Below, piece after piece: positions 44,101-56,840 of a DNA stretch of 64,000 bases. Source of the stretch: Thuidium tamariscinum (taxonomy: Eukaryota; Streptophyta; Bryopsida; Hypnales; Thuidiaceae). Where the stretch lies: the NCBI GenBank assembly GCA_947034885.2, contig OX344752.2:12152001-12216000 (forward strand), written 5' to 3'. Position numbers and translations under genes: made by a program. The notes below the pieces were generated by a model that had not been told where the DNA came from, searched no databases, and was given only the letters and a program-made list of their open reading frames with translations. Position 1 is the first letter of the stretch. Every line of letters begins with the position of its first letter.

Positions 44101-47100
44101 ACCAATGAGGGAAGGAAAGAAGCATCCAGCTCTGTAGCAGCTCCTAACCAAACTGCAGCTGAATGTCAATTGGAAGAGATCTCTGACGATTGCTTTGACA
44201 TTCTGTCAGAATGTCGTCAATACTATGTTACTTTAGCAAGCAAGCAATTGTCAAGTGCTAGAGAATCTGAAGAAAGTAATGAAGATTCTTCAGATGGGCG
44301 AAGCAAAGAGATACACAAGCAAATTTGTTTAAGCTACCTGAAATCATTCTTCCAAGATTGAAGAAAATATCAAAAGAAGCTGAGCCTTATATAGACTACT
44401 CCCAATCAATCTAGACGATACAACAAGATTATATTTCATTTTTGGAGCAAATAGCGCAACGAAAAAAAGACGCTACAGAGGAGAGAGAGAAGAAACGATT
44501 AGAAGCAGCATCTAATAAGTTGAAGAAAGCTGCAGAAGCTCAAGAGAAGGAAAATGAGAAATTATTAAGATGAGAAACATTGAGGTTGCAAAAGCTACAC
44601 AAAGAGCAATGGTCTATGAAAGCAGTGGGAGAATATGGTGACAAATTACAAGCACTTATGAAGTCTAATTCATGTGTTCAAACATGGAGAATGCCTTATT
44701 GCGGATTTGTACCTCCCATTTGCAGGGAAAACCAGAGGCGCGCCTTTGCTAGATAGAAAGCTAAAAAGTTGAAACAAAATTCAAGTCATATTCCTCCACT
44801 TCTAGAGGTTTCTAAGGTATGGCATCCTACATTCAACAATTTTCAGCAGCATACAAATTTTTCTCCACAACAGTATTTCTTCTTTTACGTTCAAAGTCAA
44901 AATCTTTCCTCGCAATGGATTATTTCTTGTCTCAGCTATTAGAGAGTAGTGTGTAGGTAGAAATTAGTGTAGGAATAGAATAGAAGAAACAATTAGAAAA
45001 TCATCTTTACCTTTTAGGATTAGCTTAAAGTCCAATCAGCGATTTATCTACAAGATACCAATTATAAATCAATTAAGTGTTCAGTCAAGAAATGGTATTT
45101 TTGAATATCAAAAACAGAGACGAGAATGTTCAGGACGAATTATGGTAGGGGAAGCTTACAGATTTCTCTTACTTACGGATTTGGAAAAAAGAACACTGAT
45201 GGAAAGTCTTGACTTGGTAATATTACCTGATTTCGAAAAAAGAAAATTGATGGAAAATACCTGTATGGCTAAGGAATATTACCTAGTCATATAGCTGACC
45301 TCAGATCGGTAACAATTCTTGACTTGATACAAGTACAAACAAGTCGTTTTGATTAGCTTGATCATATAAGCTTTATCAACCAGGATGATTATCGAAACAT
45401 TTTTGACGGTCAACAATAACAAAGCTATCATTTCATTTCTTGAACAAATAACAAGGTGATTTTTTGATATAGAGAAAGCAGGAAGTCCAAACAGTTGCAG
45501 TAAACTTAACAATCTTGATTAATGAGAGAGCACATCAAACTGCAAGGTGACAAAGACAGTTGTACATGCTTACATGAAGACAAAACTAGAGTTGCAAGGT
45601 TATTAGCGATATCAGTCATGCACAAATGCTACATTTACATGTGGCAACCAGATCTTTGTCAAAATATTTTTCAGACCTTACCTGCCTAGTCAAAGCTCGT
45701 TCATATGTTTGGAAATACACGCAGCTCGAACATCAGAGAGCTTGCCTGATTGCAAGGGAACAGAGGTCAGGTATAAGCTGGAAGGTCAAGTACAAGCTGG
45801 GATTGCAGATCGGAGTAGAACTTGCTCCAGTTCAGCTGGCAATGATGGCCGTGAAGAAGCCTCTGAAGAGATGCTTCGGGTGTGGGTTCCTTTTTGTTAC
45901 AACATTCTTCTTGGAGTAGCTAGGGACCTGGAACTGTAGAGCAAGGCGAGAGATTGGAGAAGAGAAAAAGTCAACAAATAGCATTTGAGTTCAATGGAGA
46001 TGCTTCAGGTGTGAAGATGAAGGATGGTGTGGAATGACACCTACCTTTACATTTTTAGAGCAACTACTCCTATAAGTTGATGTTGACTTCATGATCAACA
46101 CCAAACTGACAATTTATCACAAGTGTTAGTGATAAGAATTTCAATACAATAAAAGATTTTATTTTATCCATGCAAGTATTTCATATTGGATAAGTTGATC
46201 TTCAGGTGTAAGTTTTAGAATTATATCTGTGCTGTTGCTTCTAGAATCTTGATAGAACTAAGAAGGCTCAAGAACCTACAATGAGGAAAAACATAATCAG
46301 GAGTGATTTCAAGCCAAAACAACATACAACTTCATTATTTTTAGAATCTAATAACTAATTTGTGTATAACGGAACTTGGAATTTCAAGGGTCCATATTCA
46401 TACCGCTCACAAAAAAGAAAACAATACAGGTAAGATAAATCCAAAGTTTAATCGTGAAAGCTCAAATTGCAGAGACTATGGAAGTTACACGGGATGAAGG
46501 TGGTTACTTGAGCAATTCTGCATCGTTGGGGTAGATCACCACTCTGGGTCTTCAACGCCTCAGCTCATCATGGACAAGTAGCTCTTATTCTTCGATGGCT
46601 CTGCCCACCGTGGAGAAGAAACAATGGCAACGCAAACGCCAATGATACCCCACCAGAGGAAGAGCAGGGAATGATGAAGATGGCTACGAGATTTTGCCTT
46701 CTTATCTTGTGTGAGAAGCGCAACGATTAAGGACGAGAGAAGCTGAAGCACACCATTCCCGAGAATCTGCTTGCAAGATTTGCGCTTGGCGCGTGAGGGC
46801 ACTACTTGAATCGGGGCGCTTCTACAGCCACAACCTGACACTTTCACGTTCGATGTGGTCGAATTTAGGGTTTCACAGGTGTCTCATTTAGCACACTCTC
46901 TTGGCATAGTAATGGCCTATTGACTTCCTTAGACGGTGCTCACGCGTGTTGTGTGGAAACACTTCCTAGGGTCCGTTTTAGTTCCTTTAAGGTTGCTTTT
47001 TCAATAGTATTGTGACCCTTCTCGCATGCCACGCTGCTACTTGTCAGTAAAGGCACTAACTTTTTCCAATTTTAGTGTGTGTGCTTCTGGCAAATCCTAG

Positions 47101-47296
47101 GATCACAAATAGGACCTACGCCAGATATCTTCAGAATTTTCTAAATAATTCATATAAACTCCAAAAAATTTGAAACGGCTTGCGTTCAATTTTATGTGAG
47201 TTTTCCTTTGAGGCAAAAATAAGCTAAAAAAATTTCCAGCATCAAAGTTGATCAGAAAACGTGATCAATCCGTAAAGGGTCGATTTTAGAGCCACC
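41137..47296 (+). mobile_element. 6.16-kb pogo-type (Tc1/mariner) transposon, inactivated
   Basis: The 19-bp terminal inverted repeats GGTGGCTCTAAAATCGACC are perfect, and TA flanks both ends (41135-41136 and 47297-47298). The element carries one plus-strand transposase gene of pogo/Tigger type, now broken by stops and frameshifts. The 3' half (about 44,950-47,270) has no recognised gene; short frames at 45626-45919 (plus) and 46560-46847 (minus) have no known motif. Intact ends but a dead gene suggest a moderately young, defective copy. Confidence 0.9.
41885..44940 (+). pseudogene. Pogo-type DDE transposase, broken
   Basis: The enzyme would cut and paste the element. An acidic N-terminal region (41,885-42,780) is followed by a psq/CENP-B-type helix-turn-helix (42,915-43,030, WTQFQLEDAL) and a second CENP-B-type DNA-binding part (LTDEEESQVVTYL). 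The DDE_1 catalytic core holds WNCDESG, LLILDGHTSH and FQPLDV, with 35 residues between the last two Asp. A lysine/glutamate-rich coiled-coil tail lies at 44,361-44,760. Defects are TAA 42336-42338, TGA near 42457, TAA near 42562, TGA 43185-43187, and an extra T in the seven-T run at about 43551 that shifts frame. A second shift near 44,335 returns to the first frame, and stops occur in the tail. All three catalytic Asp survive. Confidence 0.85.
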
Positions 47297-47298
47297 TA

Positions 47299-48638
47299 CC
47301 TTAGAGATTTCAATAGAAACACCAACAAGTATACCAAAAACTCCAACAAAATACACAAAAGATTAACAAAACTTGAAGGGATTCCAAAGTCCTTCAAAGT
47401 TTCAAAAAAGATACAAAATAAGAGTTTGAAATGCTTCAAAATACACACTTTCGAGGATATTGACTCAAATTTGGCCAAAAAATTCAAATTAATAGACCAA
47501 TGTGTTGGTATGCCAAAATATGGTTACAACAAGTGATTTAAGAGAGAAATAGATGCCCGTATATACTCTTCTAAGGGCATCAACCTCCTCTCATTTTCGT
47601 GTGGTAATCTTGTCACTTAGGATTTTCATCTTAGTTTAACCAATTTTGACTTTCTATGTTGAACCATTTTTTAACTTTTGAAGATTAACTTCAAATCGCA
47701 AACGAATTGTGCCATTGGCTTCAGAAGTTCATTTTTAATCTTATATACCCCCTATCTTTTTTTCATCCATGAAAAACTCAACAAATTCTAGCGCCAACTT
47801 AACTACTGAAAAGGATAAAAACTCAACTTTTGAAATTTGACTAGTTTGTGAAAAGTAACTAGCCTAGAGTCTTTAATAGGTATTAGAAAGTAAGAAAGAC
47901 CTAATATTGGCTCTATTCTAAGTTTGAGAGTGTCTGAAACGTTGGTCAAACTCCACCATAATTTTTAATTTTACCAATTTGTTGCGGATTCCTTTAGTTT
48001 GGACAATTGGACACATCTGGCTATCAAAATGTCTTGAAATTTTTTGAAAACTTGTATTAATATAAAATTATTTATCTTAATTTTTGGTGAGATTTGATTG
48101 CAACCGGGATAATTTATGAAAATTTCCCATTAAAGAATAAAGGTTAGAGTGGTTGTCTATTTAGAGAGGCATCTTCTGAATATCAGAAAATTTTGAAATT
48201 TTTTGAGGAACCTCCTATAGAATCCCCCAAAAGATGTGTAAGCCTAAATCTAATCTCTATATAATTGTCAAAGGGGAATAAATTCCCAAGCCATCCTTTC
48301 ATTACTAGGGTTTAGAGAATCTTTCATACAAATTTTTTTTTTGACAAAGTGACTTTGCTGTTGATCTCCTGGCATGACTTTAACCTAGAAATACCATCTT
48401 TCGGCCATAGATTCCCTTCCTCGATCCATTGCCATGTTTTCCAAACCTGCAAATTAACAATGGGGTTTCTATAAAAAGTGGGATTTTGATTGGGAATTTG
48501 AAACCTATTTAGGGAACTGGGTTGTAGGGTTCTCACCAAATTCTCTCAAACCTACTTTAGTCAACTTCATCACATGCACAGTAGGTGGGGCTATTTTAGG
48601 TAAATCTACCAAAGATGAATTTTATTTAGGTTTTAATG
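47299..48638. other. AT-rich stretch without recognisable gene
   Basis: No supported coding sequence; a 71-codon minus-strand frame (48324-48539) shows no motif. Confidence 0.5.
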
Positions 48639-50759
48639 GTTTCTAACCAGCGGTGCTATTCTGCGAGCTTGTGAGTGTGAACTTGTGAGTGTAGAGCAAG
48701 AATTCTGTAAGCACAAAGTTTAAAAATTTGAAGAAGCATTAGAAAACTTAATTTTATTCATTAAAATTGATTCCATCTTAAAATTTGAATCAAAATTTTT
48801 TATTTCTAATAAATTTTAGTACCTATTTTTGTAGACCTATTATTGTAGACTTATTACTGTGGTTATATTGAAATTGGATGAAGATTCTAATTTTCAATCT
48901 TACTTAAAAGTATACATTACAAAAATGAAGAACTCAATTGATATGAAAGATGAATAAAGATGGAATTAAGTTAATATAGAGTATTAGTTGATCATTATCT
49001 TACAATAATGTAGATCTTTTTGAGGCTTAGGAAAAGGTACTAATGATTTTTATTGATGTATTATTACTACAGTTGTTTAGAATTTAGAAAGAAAATTTGT
49101 TGATAAAAATCTTTGCTATACTAAATTTTATTTTGGTTGATCATGTCTTGTAGCATTATAAGTCTTTTTAAGGCCAATAGGAGGGTATCAATTATTCCCT
49201 CTTCATTCTTAAGTAAATGGACTTGCTTAAATTTTAGAAATTTTTTTTTTTGTATAATTTCATTATTTATGAAAAGAACTTAGTTGCACCAAATTTCATT
49301 TTGTTCATGAGTATTTTATAGTAGCATAGGTCTTCTCAAAGGCCAATGCACGCACCTACACTTTTGTCTTAATGTATCAATAATGGAACTTGTTAAGATT
49401 TTTAAAAAAATATTTGATTGATAGGGATTACTTTTGTAAAGAATGAACTTCATTACACAAGATTATTGATTAGTTGACTCATTATCCTCTTATTCATCCA
49501 AATGAATGAAGGGATTCATTTCTTCTTTTTTAATCCAATAGTTGTTTATTTATCATCTTAAAACAATACTTGTCAAGCTTTGCTAGATTTTTGTGAACAC
49601 TCTCCTTGGTCTTACTTCTTACTACCCCTTAGCGCCAAGAGGAGTCCCACGGTTCCGATAAAATTATTATTGCAAAAAAAATAAAAAATAAAAAATAAAA
49701 TTCTAGCCTCTATTTCTAGCACTAGTTGCAAGACATGGAAAAAATTCTAAGCTAGAAAATACATATTTCTAGAAGAAGTTATATAGCATGAATGTTTGTG
49801 GTTTCTTTCCTGATACAAACAAATTTTGGAAACATACCATGGTAGACTAGTTGAAAGTGCTCTTTGCCTTCAAATAGACTTCTTTAGATGATATACTCTA
49901 AACCTTTCAGGGTAATATGGTAGCTCAAACTAATACAAATTAAAGTATTTTCTTAAAATACTTTACTTCATATTCCTAATTTTAAAGTCTCTTAGGACTT
50001 CCAAAGTTATGCATTGATGACATCATAAGCTCAAATAAACAAAAAATACTATAATCTCATCTATATGAAACTTATGGGTTTGTTTTAAAAAAAACATTAG
50101 TATCTCTAAAATCTATGAATCTCCCTTGACATAAAAAAAACACAGATACTACTTACAAGAATACCAACAGCCTAGTCTTTTAGTATTCTCGACATCAAAG
50201 CTAGAAACCTATTCTACAATAAATGTATGCAAAACAATACGGCTAATCTTACAAGGTTCAAAATTACTTGTACACTTGCAGAAATAGTCCTTGAGCTTTG
50301 GCAGCAGACTGGTAAGATCCATATTATTAAACGTACCAGCCAAAACTGATCAATATCAACACTTACTAGCTTGTAATGAAAGCCAACTGGCTAAGAGCAT
50401 CCTCAACCCTGGCCTGGGCAAATGACTCGGCTAAGGAGCAATTGGTCGTGTCATGAGTGAAGCCCGGGCTCGGCTAAACAAATTTGCCCCACGCCAAGCT
50501 CGGCAACAAGCTCGAGAAAGAATCGTATTCGGATTCCGAGGTGCCACTTCATGGTTGTCGCCGAGAATCAATTCTTATAAACTCGAAAAGTGCCTTGAAC
50601 AAGGGAATTAAATATAAAACAATTGTACACCGAGCCCGACCACACACTCGCCACTTGGCTGTGTCATTCTTAAATTTGGCCGGGCCCGGCCTTGTTTTTG
50701 GCTTTGCCGTGTGTGTTGTGGGGCAATGTGAGCCCTCGAGATGGCACTGAGAACTCTGG

Positions 50760-53165
50760 GTCCATTTTTCGCGATTAAATAGCGAAATCTAGCTAAATTA
50801 CACAAGGAAAAGACCTAAAAAGAGTGTTAGAGGAGTTTTGGTGTCAGTCAATACCAAAATGGTGGAAAAACAATTTAGAAGGTGGAAAATTCCTAATCTA
50901 GGATTTTGTATCATTCTTAGTCTTAGAAGTAAGTTTGTGTGAAGATTTAGTAGTTCCGAGAGAAACAAGAAATTGAGAGTTAGTTAGTTGTAGTATTTGT
51001 CTGTGCAAAATCAACCTTTTAAGGATGCACATGACATCCTGACTAAGCCAAAAGAGTCCACTACGAGCCTAGAAGATTTACCAAGGCTTAAATTCGATAT
51101 TGGGATAAATTAAATTTAAAGTAAAACAATTACAAATGACTTGGGGAATTGGAGTTTCACAAAATGAAAGATGGAGGATTGGAGATTGACTACTACAGAA
51201 ATGTGTTCCAAGGGTAAGAGCATGCCAGGAGCGAACAAGAATCAAACAATTGTCCAAAATTCCCGGGCATCGGGAATTAAATTGGGCAATTGGGCAAAGT
51301 AATTCCAAATTACTAAAATTAGACTAGTGCAAGGTCGCGTGGAACTTACACTAAGAATCTAGGAGTACCCTAGATGTTACCTGAATTATTTCAGATTTTT
51401 TCGAAATTCCACGTTGACTCCATGGGAAGTCAACCACACGTAGAAATGTTCGTAAATTCCTAGAAATTACGTATGATGTGGTAAAATCTCACTAAAAATT
51501 AGGATAGGTTTTTGTGTGCTTAATAAGCGCCCAGTCAAGTTTGAAGACATTCCGACATTCCCAACTACCAGAATCGGCATCGACATTGAATTTCAATGGA
51601 ATTTACAATTTGGCAGCGGGTTGACCGGCGTATCAGGAGCGAATGATGTCCGATTGTCACGAATAAGGAGTCATTCCTTGCTCTCACAGACATTCTTAAC
51701 AACCCTAGCCTGACAGATTCATCAAAATGCGCAAATCCTAAAAGTTAAAATTTTGACTTTTAATTGGAGTTACCGTAGTTCCAATTTGGGCGCGCAAACG
51801 GCCTAGGAGTGAGGGGTAAAGGGTCCCTTAGGCTAATTGGGGTCTTTTGAAGACAATGGCGCAAACGGTTTTCCGTTTCAAGTTGTTCCCAAAAAGATAG
51901 AGAGGGTCAGCTCTTAGTTTGACTTTTTTATCGTTAATTGCGGTTAATTAAGAGTGATTTTGGAAATATCTCTTGGAAAATCAAAGATTGGATTTGGTCA
52001 AGATCTCTTTCTTATGTAAAAAGCCATCTTTGGGCTAAAGAAAGACAATTTTCAAAATGACTTTTGGTTAATTTGCAAAATATCTACGTAAATAAGGGTT
52101 ACTTCCAAAATATTTTGGGTTAAGATCTTGGATTTGATTTGGCCAAGATCTCATTAGCTAAATGGAGATGTTTTTAGAAATTTCCACCATTAAACAAGTA
52201 TTATTTTGGAATTACATTAGGGTAGTTTAGGGATAGAAGTAACAAAGTATTTTCACTAGCAATTACCGAGAGGGGCCCAACCACTGCCCACGGGTATATA
52301 AAGGGCCCCTCTCAAGGTTGCCAGTACCCTTTCTTTTCGAACACCAACACTTTGTTCTTCCATCCCACGCGTACTACCAACATAGTCGGAGCATTGCTTG
52401 GACCAAAGATCTTGGCCAAGTTCTTAGGGCTCCTTCAATAGATCCTTATTTTCTATCTCTACATTAGAGGCTAAGCCTCCATTTCTTGTTGACCTTTAGT
52501 CGTAGACATTTCAAGCATTGAGTTCCAAAGTTCAGTTTAAGCACCGTCATGTGTACCTCCTTTGATGACAAAATCTTGAAATACTAAGAAATTTTAAGAA
52601 TTTAAAGTGAAAGTTCGATTAAACACTGTCATGTGTACCTCCTTTTGCGAATAAAATTCTTAGAATACTATTGGAAGAACTTCCATATGGCGAAGCTATA
52701 GCTTCTCCCATTAAATTTAGGAAGAGTTGGTGGAATTCTAACACTTCTCGTTCACCGAATTCATAATTGGAATGACGTGAATCCAGCAAAGGATATACTA
52801 GCAAAAAATCACCGAAATATCATGGCATTCCATGGTTTCAATCAATCGCATAGTCATTGATGGTTTTAAGGTTTTCACCAAAGTTCCTCCAAACCATGTC
52901 ATGGTGTTAGGACACTACTTCTGCATTTGCTACACTCACGCAATAGAAATTAGCCAATTTGAATTAGACCCCTATTAGCATCACCACCAAGAAACCCAAT
53001 TCCTAAACCCCGCTTCATTTATACGTTAATTAGATTAGAAACTTCCGTGTTATTCTTAAAAGAAAATCAAAAAACCAAAAACAAGGCCTCGACCAGGCAG
53101 CCAAAGGGCTCGACTGAGCGGCAAAGGAGATCCAGTAAGAGCACCGGGCGGGTATCAGAGGCCCC
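50760..53165 (+). repeat. LTR-like block, copy 1
   Basis: Positions 51,400-51,720 closely follow 57,530-57,840 and 62,940-63,250 (GACTCCATGGGAAGTCAACCA, GGTAAAATCTCACTAAAAAT, AAGACATTCYRACATT, AATGTCCGATT-like landmarks). A TATA box (GTATATAAAG, about 52292) lies downstream, as in the other copies. Boundaries are approximate. Confidence 0.5.
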
Positions 53166-53169
53166 AACG

Positions 53170-53180
53170 GGTATCAGAGC
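53170..53180 (+). other. Initiator-tRNA-type primer-binding motif
   Basis: GGTATCAGAGC matches the core of the common plant LTR primer site complementary to initiator methionine tRNA. A weaker GGTATCAGAGG lies about 20 bp before. It stands downstream of LTR-like copy 1, where such a site would be expected. Confidence 0.4.
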
Positions 53181-54282
53181 ACCCTAGCAGCCCAACAGAG
53201 TCGGGAGACTAGAAGTCGGAGACAGGGAGTCGGGAAGGTTGGAAGTCCAGGGAGTCCAGGCCAAGTTGGTGAGTGCAAACTCAAAACCACATGATAACTC
53301 AAAACCACATGATATCACAAAAACTTGATTTCTTAGAAAATCATTGGGTTGGCAGTTGGAGCCACAACCCCGCATTTTTTCTTTGATTTTCACACAAATC
53401 TAATTTTTGAGATTTCACAAATTCTTCACTAAAGCTTCACTCACATTCTTCCACCATAGCCATATCTCTCTCAAAACATTGCAAACCATCACAAAACAAG
53501 AATGAGAGAGAAGGGAGAAATTTAGGAGAGATTAAAGTGACGGAATACTAACATAAGAAGCAATTCACATTAAAAAAATTCATTTCCACGGAATAACACT
53601 ATTGAAATTGATTCTTATTCTTTGGGGTTGACCCTTGGGAATAAAAAAATAACTTCTTTAAGAATCTTACTATTACAATTATTCTCGTTCTTTAGGAATG
53701 TTCTACATTCTTTGGTAGTTAGTTATTGATTAGATTCTTAGAAGGTTTGAATTTTGTGGTTTTGTCTTATTAGGCCTAATAAACCAAAAAAAAATTGACA
53801 ACCAATTTCTTTAAAAATTAACGCAAATTCAAAAATTAATTAGATTTGAAAAGATTTGATGATAGTTTTTGAGTTAAAATATTTTAATAAGACAAAAGGA
53901 AAAAGACAAATCGACAACTAATTTCTTTAGGGAATTAACACAAATTCAAAAATTAATTAGATTTGAAAAGATTTGATGATAATTTCCGATTCAAAATAAT
54001 TAATTTCAACTTGAATTAACTTGAATTTCGAATATTAATTTAGATCCAAAAGAAAAAAACTAAAAACAACAATTAACTAACCATTAAATTCCATTTGATT
54101 TCTTTAGAATAGAGTATTTGCTAAGGACTTGACCAAATAGGTAGACTAAGTTGAATTGCAGTATTTTCTAATTACCGGGAAATTAGGAATAAAAAGAATT
54201 ACGCAATTAAATTAGTGCTACATAACCTTTAGTTTCCTTTCAATCAAGATAGATTTAATTGACCAACAACGTGAGAATTACT

Positions 54283-54396
54283 ATGAATTACATGGGGAGC
54301 CGGGATGATTTTGATGGCGAGGTCGCAGGAGAATATCTTCACATGATGATGTTCGACGATGGGACTATGGAGATTTACGCAGAGGAGGTAAATTGA
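54283..54396 (+). CDS. Short exon-like open frame, possible captured fragment
   Basis: A 37-codon frame with GC-richer, balanced composition (SRDDFDGEVAGEYLHMMMF, then DDGTMEIYAEE) ends at GAG/GTAAAT, a good splice donor, at 54387. It lies in the AT-rich interior behind the primer-like motif. No family is recognised and no acceptor is clear. It may be a piece of a host gene or an element ORF. Confidence 0.25.
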   Translation: MNYMGSRDDFDGEVAGEYLHMMMFDDGTMEIYAEEVN

Positions 54397-55010
54397 TCCC
54401 ATTTGATTTTTATTCTCATTGTTTTATTACTAAGTTTCTTTTTACCGAATGCTTGGAATTAGGATTAGGTACGATTTCAATTGACAAGTAGATTAGAATA
54501 GGAAAGATTAGTTAGACTCCAAAATAGAATTAGGAATATCTACCATGAAGGCTTGAATTAACAACGAACCGGGTAAAAAAATTGACACTTAAAAGACGTG
54601 ATTAAAAGAGTTCATTGCTTGAAAGGCTCTCTTGAACACCCAATTAGAGAGAAAACTCAATTAGACACATGACCCGTGTAATAACCTTTTAGCTTAAGGG
54701 TGGGGTTAGAAGCACTCACAGGCAATTACTTCGGCTAGGCCTGGCTACTTGCCCAGTTTGCGCCGAATTGTGAGTGGCCGTGGGGATGCTCTAACTAAGC
54801 TTGAATGTTTTCAAATCAGCCCTAGTGACATTCAAGCCAGACAAGGTAAAAGCGCCAAAAATTGATTTTGAAGGATGGACAGATCACATGTGAAACACAC
54901 ATAATCATCATATTTCAAATTACATTACTGAACTCATAGTTATTTACAATAAAAGGACTATTATTGCTTCCTCATGCCAAAGAAGCATTTACAATGATTA
55001 ACATTTTAAA

Positions 55011-55184
55011 ACTTTCACACTTGAGTTGAGAGATTACTTTGTAGAACTTCAAGTTGTGAGAAGGGAGCTAAGAGCTGTGTGGCTGAGTAAAACTTTGCTA
55101 CCAAATACTGAGGTTTTTTCTGGCATTTGTATTGATTCTATGGCTGCTTTACAATCCAGCACTATTCAAGTTGTTTGCTTTTAG
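55011..55184 (+). pseudogene. Possible RNase H-like relic
   Basis: One open frame reads RRELRAVWLSKTLLP, then GICIDSMAALQSS. This resembles the ELxA and DSxAAL blocks of retroelement RNase H domains. It is too short and isolated to be sure; a chance match is possible. Confidence 0.2.
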
Positions 55185-55885
55185 GTTGTTTATTTGCAAT
55201 TTGCTTATGGTATACTTCTTACTACTCATTTTTTCGCCTTGTGAAAATAATAGAATGTGATTTAGGGTTGTAAACACTTGGTGTATCTTCACTAATCCCA
55301 CATTCTTGATTGGTTTTTGGGATGGGCACAGGTGAGCCTAATCCTCTTGGAGAAAAATTGGACTCAAGAAAGTGACTATCTTTATGACTTCATCAAGAAA
55401 ACTTCATAAAGTTTTTTTGAATCCTTGGTTTAGGGACTATCTAGTGTACATTATTCACTTAATTGCTCTAAAACCTAAACTCATTCCATATGGTTGAGGG
55501 ATATTCTTGGCTATATTTTGTCTATTTTTTCTCTATGGGCTTATTTACTTGTGGTTAATTGTACATAAAACAAACTATAGGAAAAATCTAAATTTGTAAA
55601 ATAATCTCATTTGATTTCAAAAAAATTATAATTAATCACTAATTTTTTTTTCATAATAAAATCTAGCAAAGTACAATAAATGGTAAAACAAAGTTATTCA
55701 AGGGACCACAATAAGGTCCACAATAATAGTTCCACAATAATAAGCACTAAAATTTACCAAAGTTAATCAAATTTGGCCAAAAATTTTAGATGGAATCTTC
55801 AAAAAATTGTATAGTTTTGCAGGCTCACAAGCTCAAAAGTTCACACAGTTCACAAGCTCACAAAATAGCAACCCTGGTATGTAAC

Positions 55886-56840
55886 ATACCTATTTTGGTT
55901 TTACACTCTTTTGAGGGCTTTTTGTACTATTTTGCACACTATATTTTATAATAAATTAAAAAAAACAGTGAGTCCTAAATGATGAATTTGGGGCTCATAG
56001 CTTCACAAGTTTTTTGTGGCAATTGATCCATTTTCAATGCTTATATTATAGATCATTTCTCTTCTTATTGGAGTGAATGCAAGAAACACTTGTATTATGT
56101 TGTATCACACGGCATGAGTTGATTTGTTTTTTGGCCATAATTTTTGTGTTTTAACTCTAAATGACTCAAAATATATAGGAAAGGTATTTATGACTATTCT
56201 ACACTTTGCCTATTTTTTTTTAAGTAATATTTTAATATTTTAAAAAAGACCCCAATTGAATGTCACAAATGCCAATTTGGAGGTTTCTACTATTATTGAG
56301 TACCTTTTTTTAATGATTTTGAGCTCAAATGTGGATAAAATGGTCTTCTAGTAAACTCATAGCTTTCTAGAAAAGAGATATCAAAAAAAGTTATTTTTAT
56401 GTGGTGTGCAAGCCTACAAAGTGGGTCTCCTACATTTTTTTGGAAACGTATAAAAAGTGATTTTGGTAATTTTTTTGATTAATAACCATCTCTATAAAGA
56501 TTTTGCAAATGTACAATTTTTATTTTTTTATTTTTTTTAAAATTCCTATTTTTTACTAATTAAAACATCAAAGTATGTATTTTCTTGAGGTTTGGTACTT
56601 TTTAAGTTCTCCTACTTAGAGATTTTTTAAACAAATTTCTTTCAATGGTTTTCTTCATCTTAAAGGTATTTGCATTAGTCATTTTTTAAAAATTTAAATT
56701 ATTTTTCTAATTTTAAAATATTCCCCAAAAATCAGCCAAATGCAACAAATAGTACAAGTGTTTCTTGCATTCACTTGTTGACCCAATTTTCGTATGAGCT
56801 TGTGAGATTGCCTTTGTTTGTCTACTATAAGTCCCATAGT
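55886..56840. other. AT-rich stretch without recognisable gene
   Basis: Nothing recognised. Confidence 0.5.

Larger units (their letters stand above)
50395..54791. mobile_element. PIF/Harbinger-type element (4.4 kb) holding an LTR-like insertion
   Basis: Ends GAGCATCCTCA and, inverted, GAGCATCCCCA, are flanked by TAA on both sides (50392-50394 and 54792-54794). The GC-rich outer parts (50,400-50,760 and 54,680-54,790) share GGGCAA and CTCGGCTA/TTCGGCTA-type motifs near the ends. An LTR-like block fills the middle, so the original element was probably a MITE of well under 1 kb. No Harbinger transposase is seen. Confidence 0.65.
48648..55876. mobile_element. Possible 7.2-kb hAT-like element with nested insertions
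   Basis: Ends CAGCGGTGCTATTCTGCGAG and, inverted, CAGGGTTGCTATTTTGTGAG, match at 16 of 20 positions and continue with GCTTGTGA-type repeats. Flanks GTTTCTAAC (48639-48647) and GTATGTAAC (55877-55885) match at 7 of 9, like an eroded 8-bp duplication. The Harbinger-bounded block at 50395-54791 lies inside. No hAT transposase is recognised. The ends might belong to two separate copies. Confidence 0.5.

Noticed and set aside
45626..46847. Two frames (45626-45919 plus, 46560-46847 minus) as extra pogo-encoded genes
   Set aside because: No recognisable domain and no conserved partner visible; left as unexplained 3' sequence of the element.
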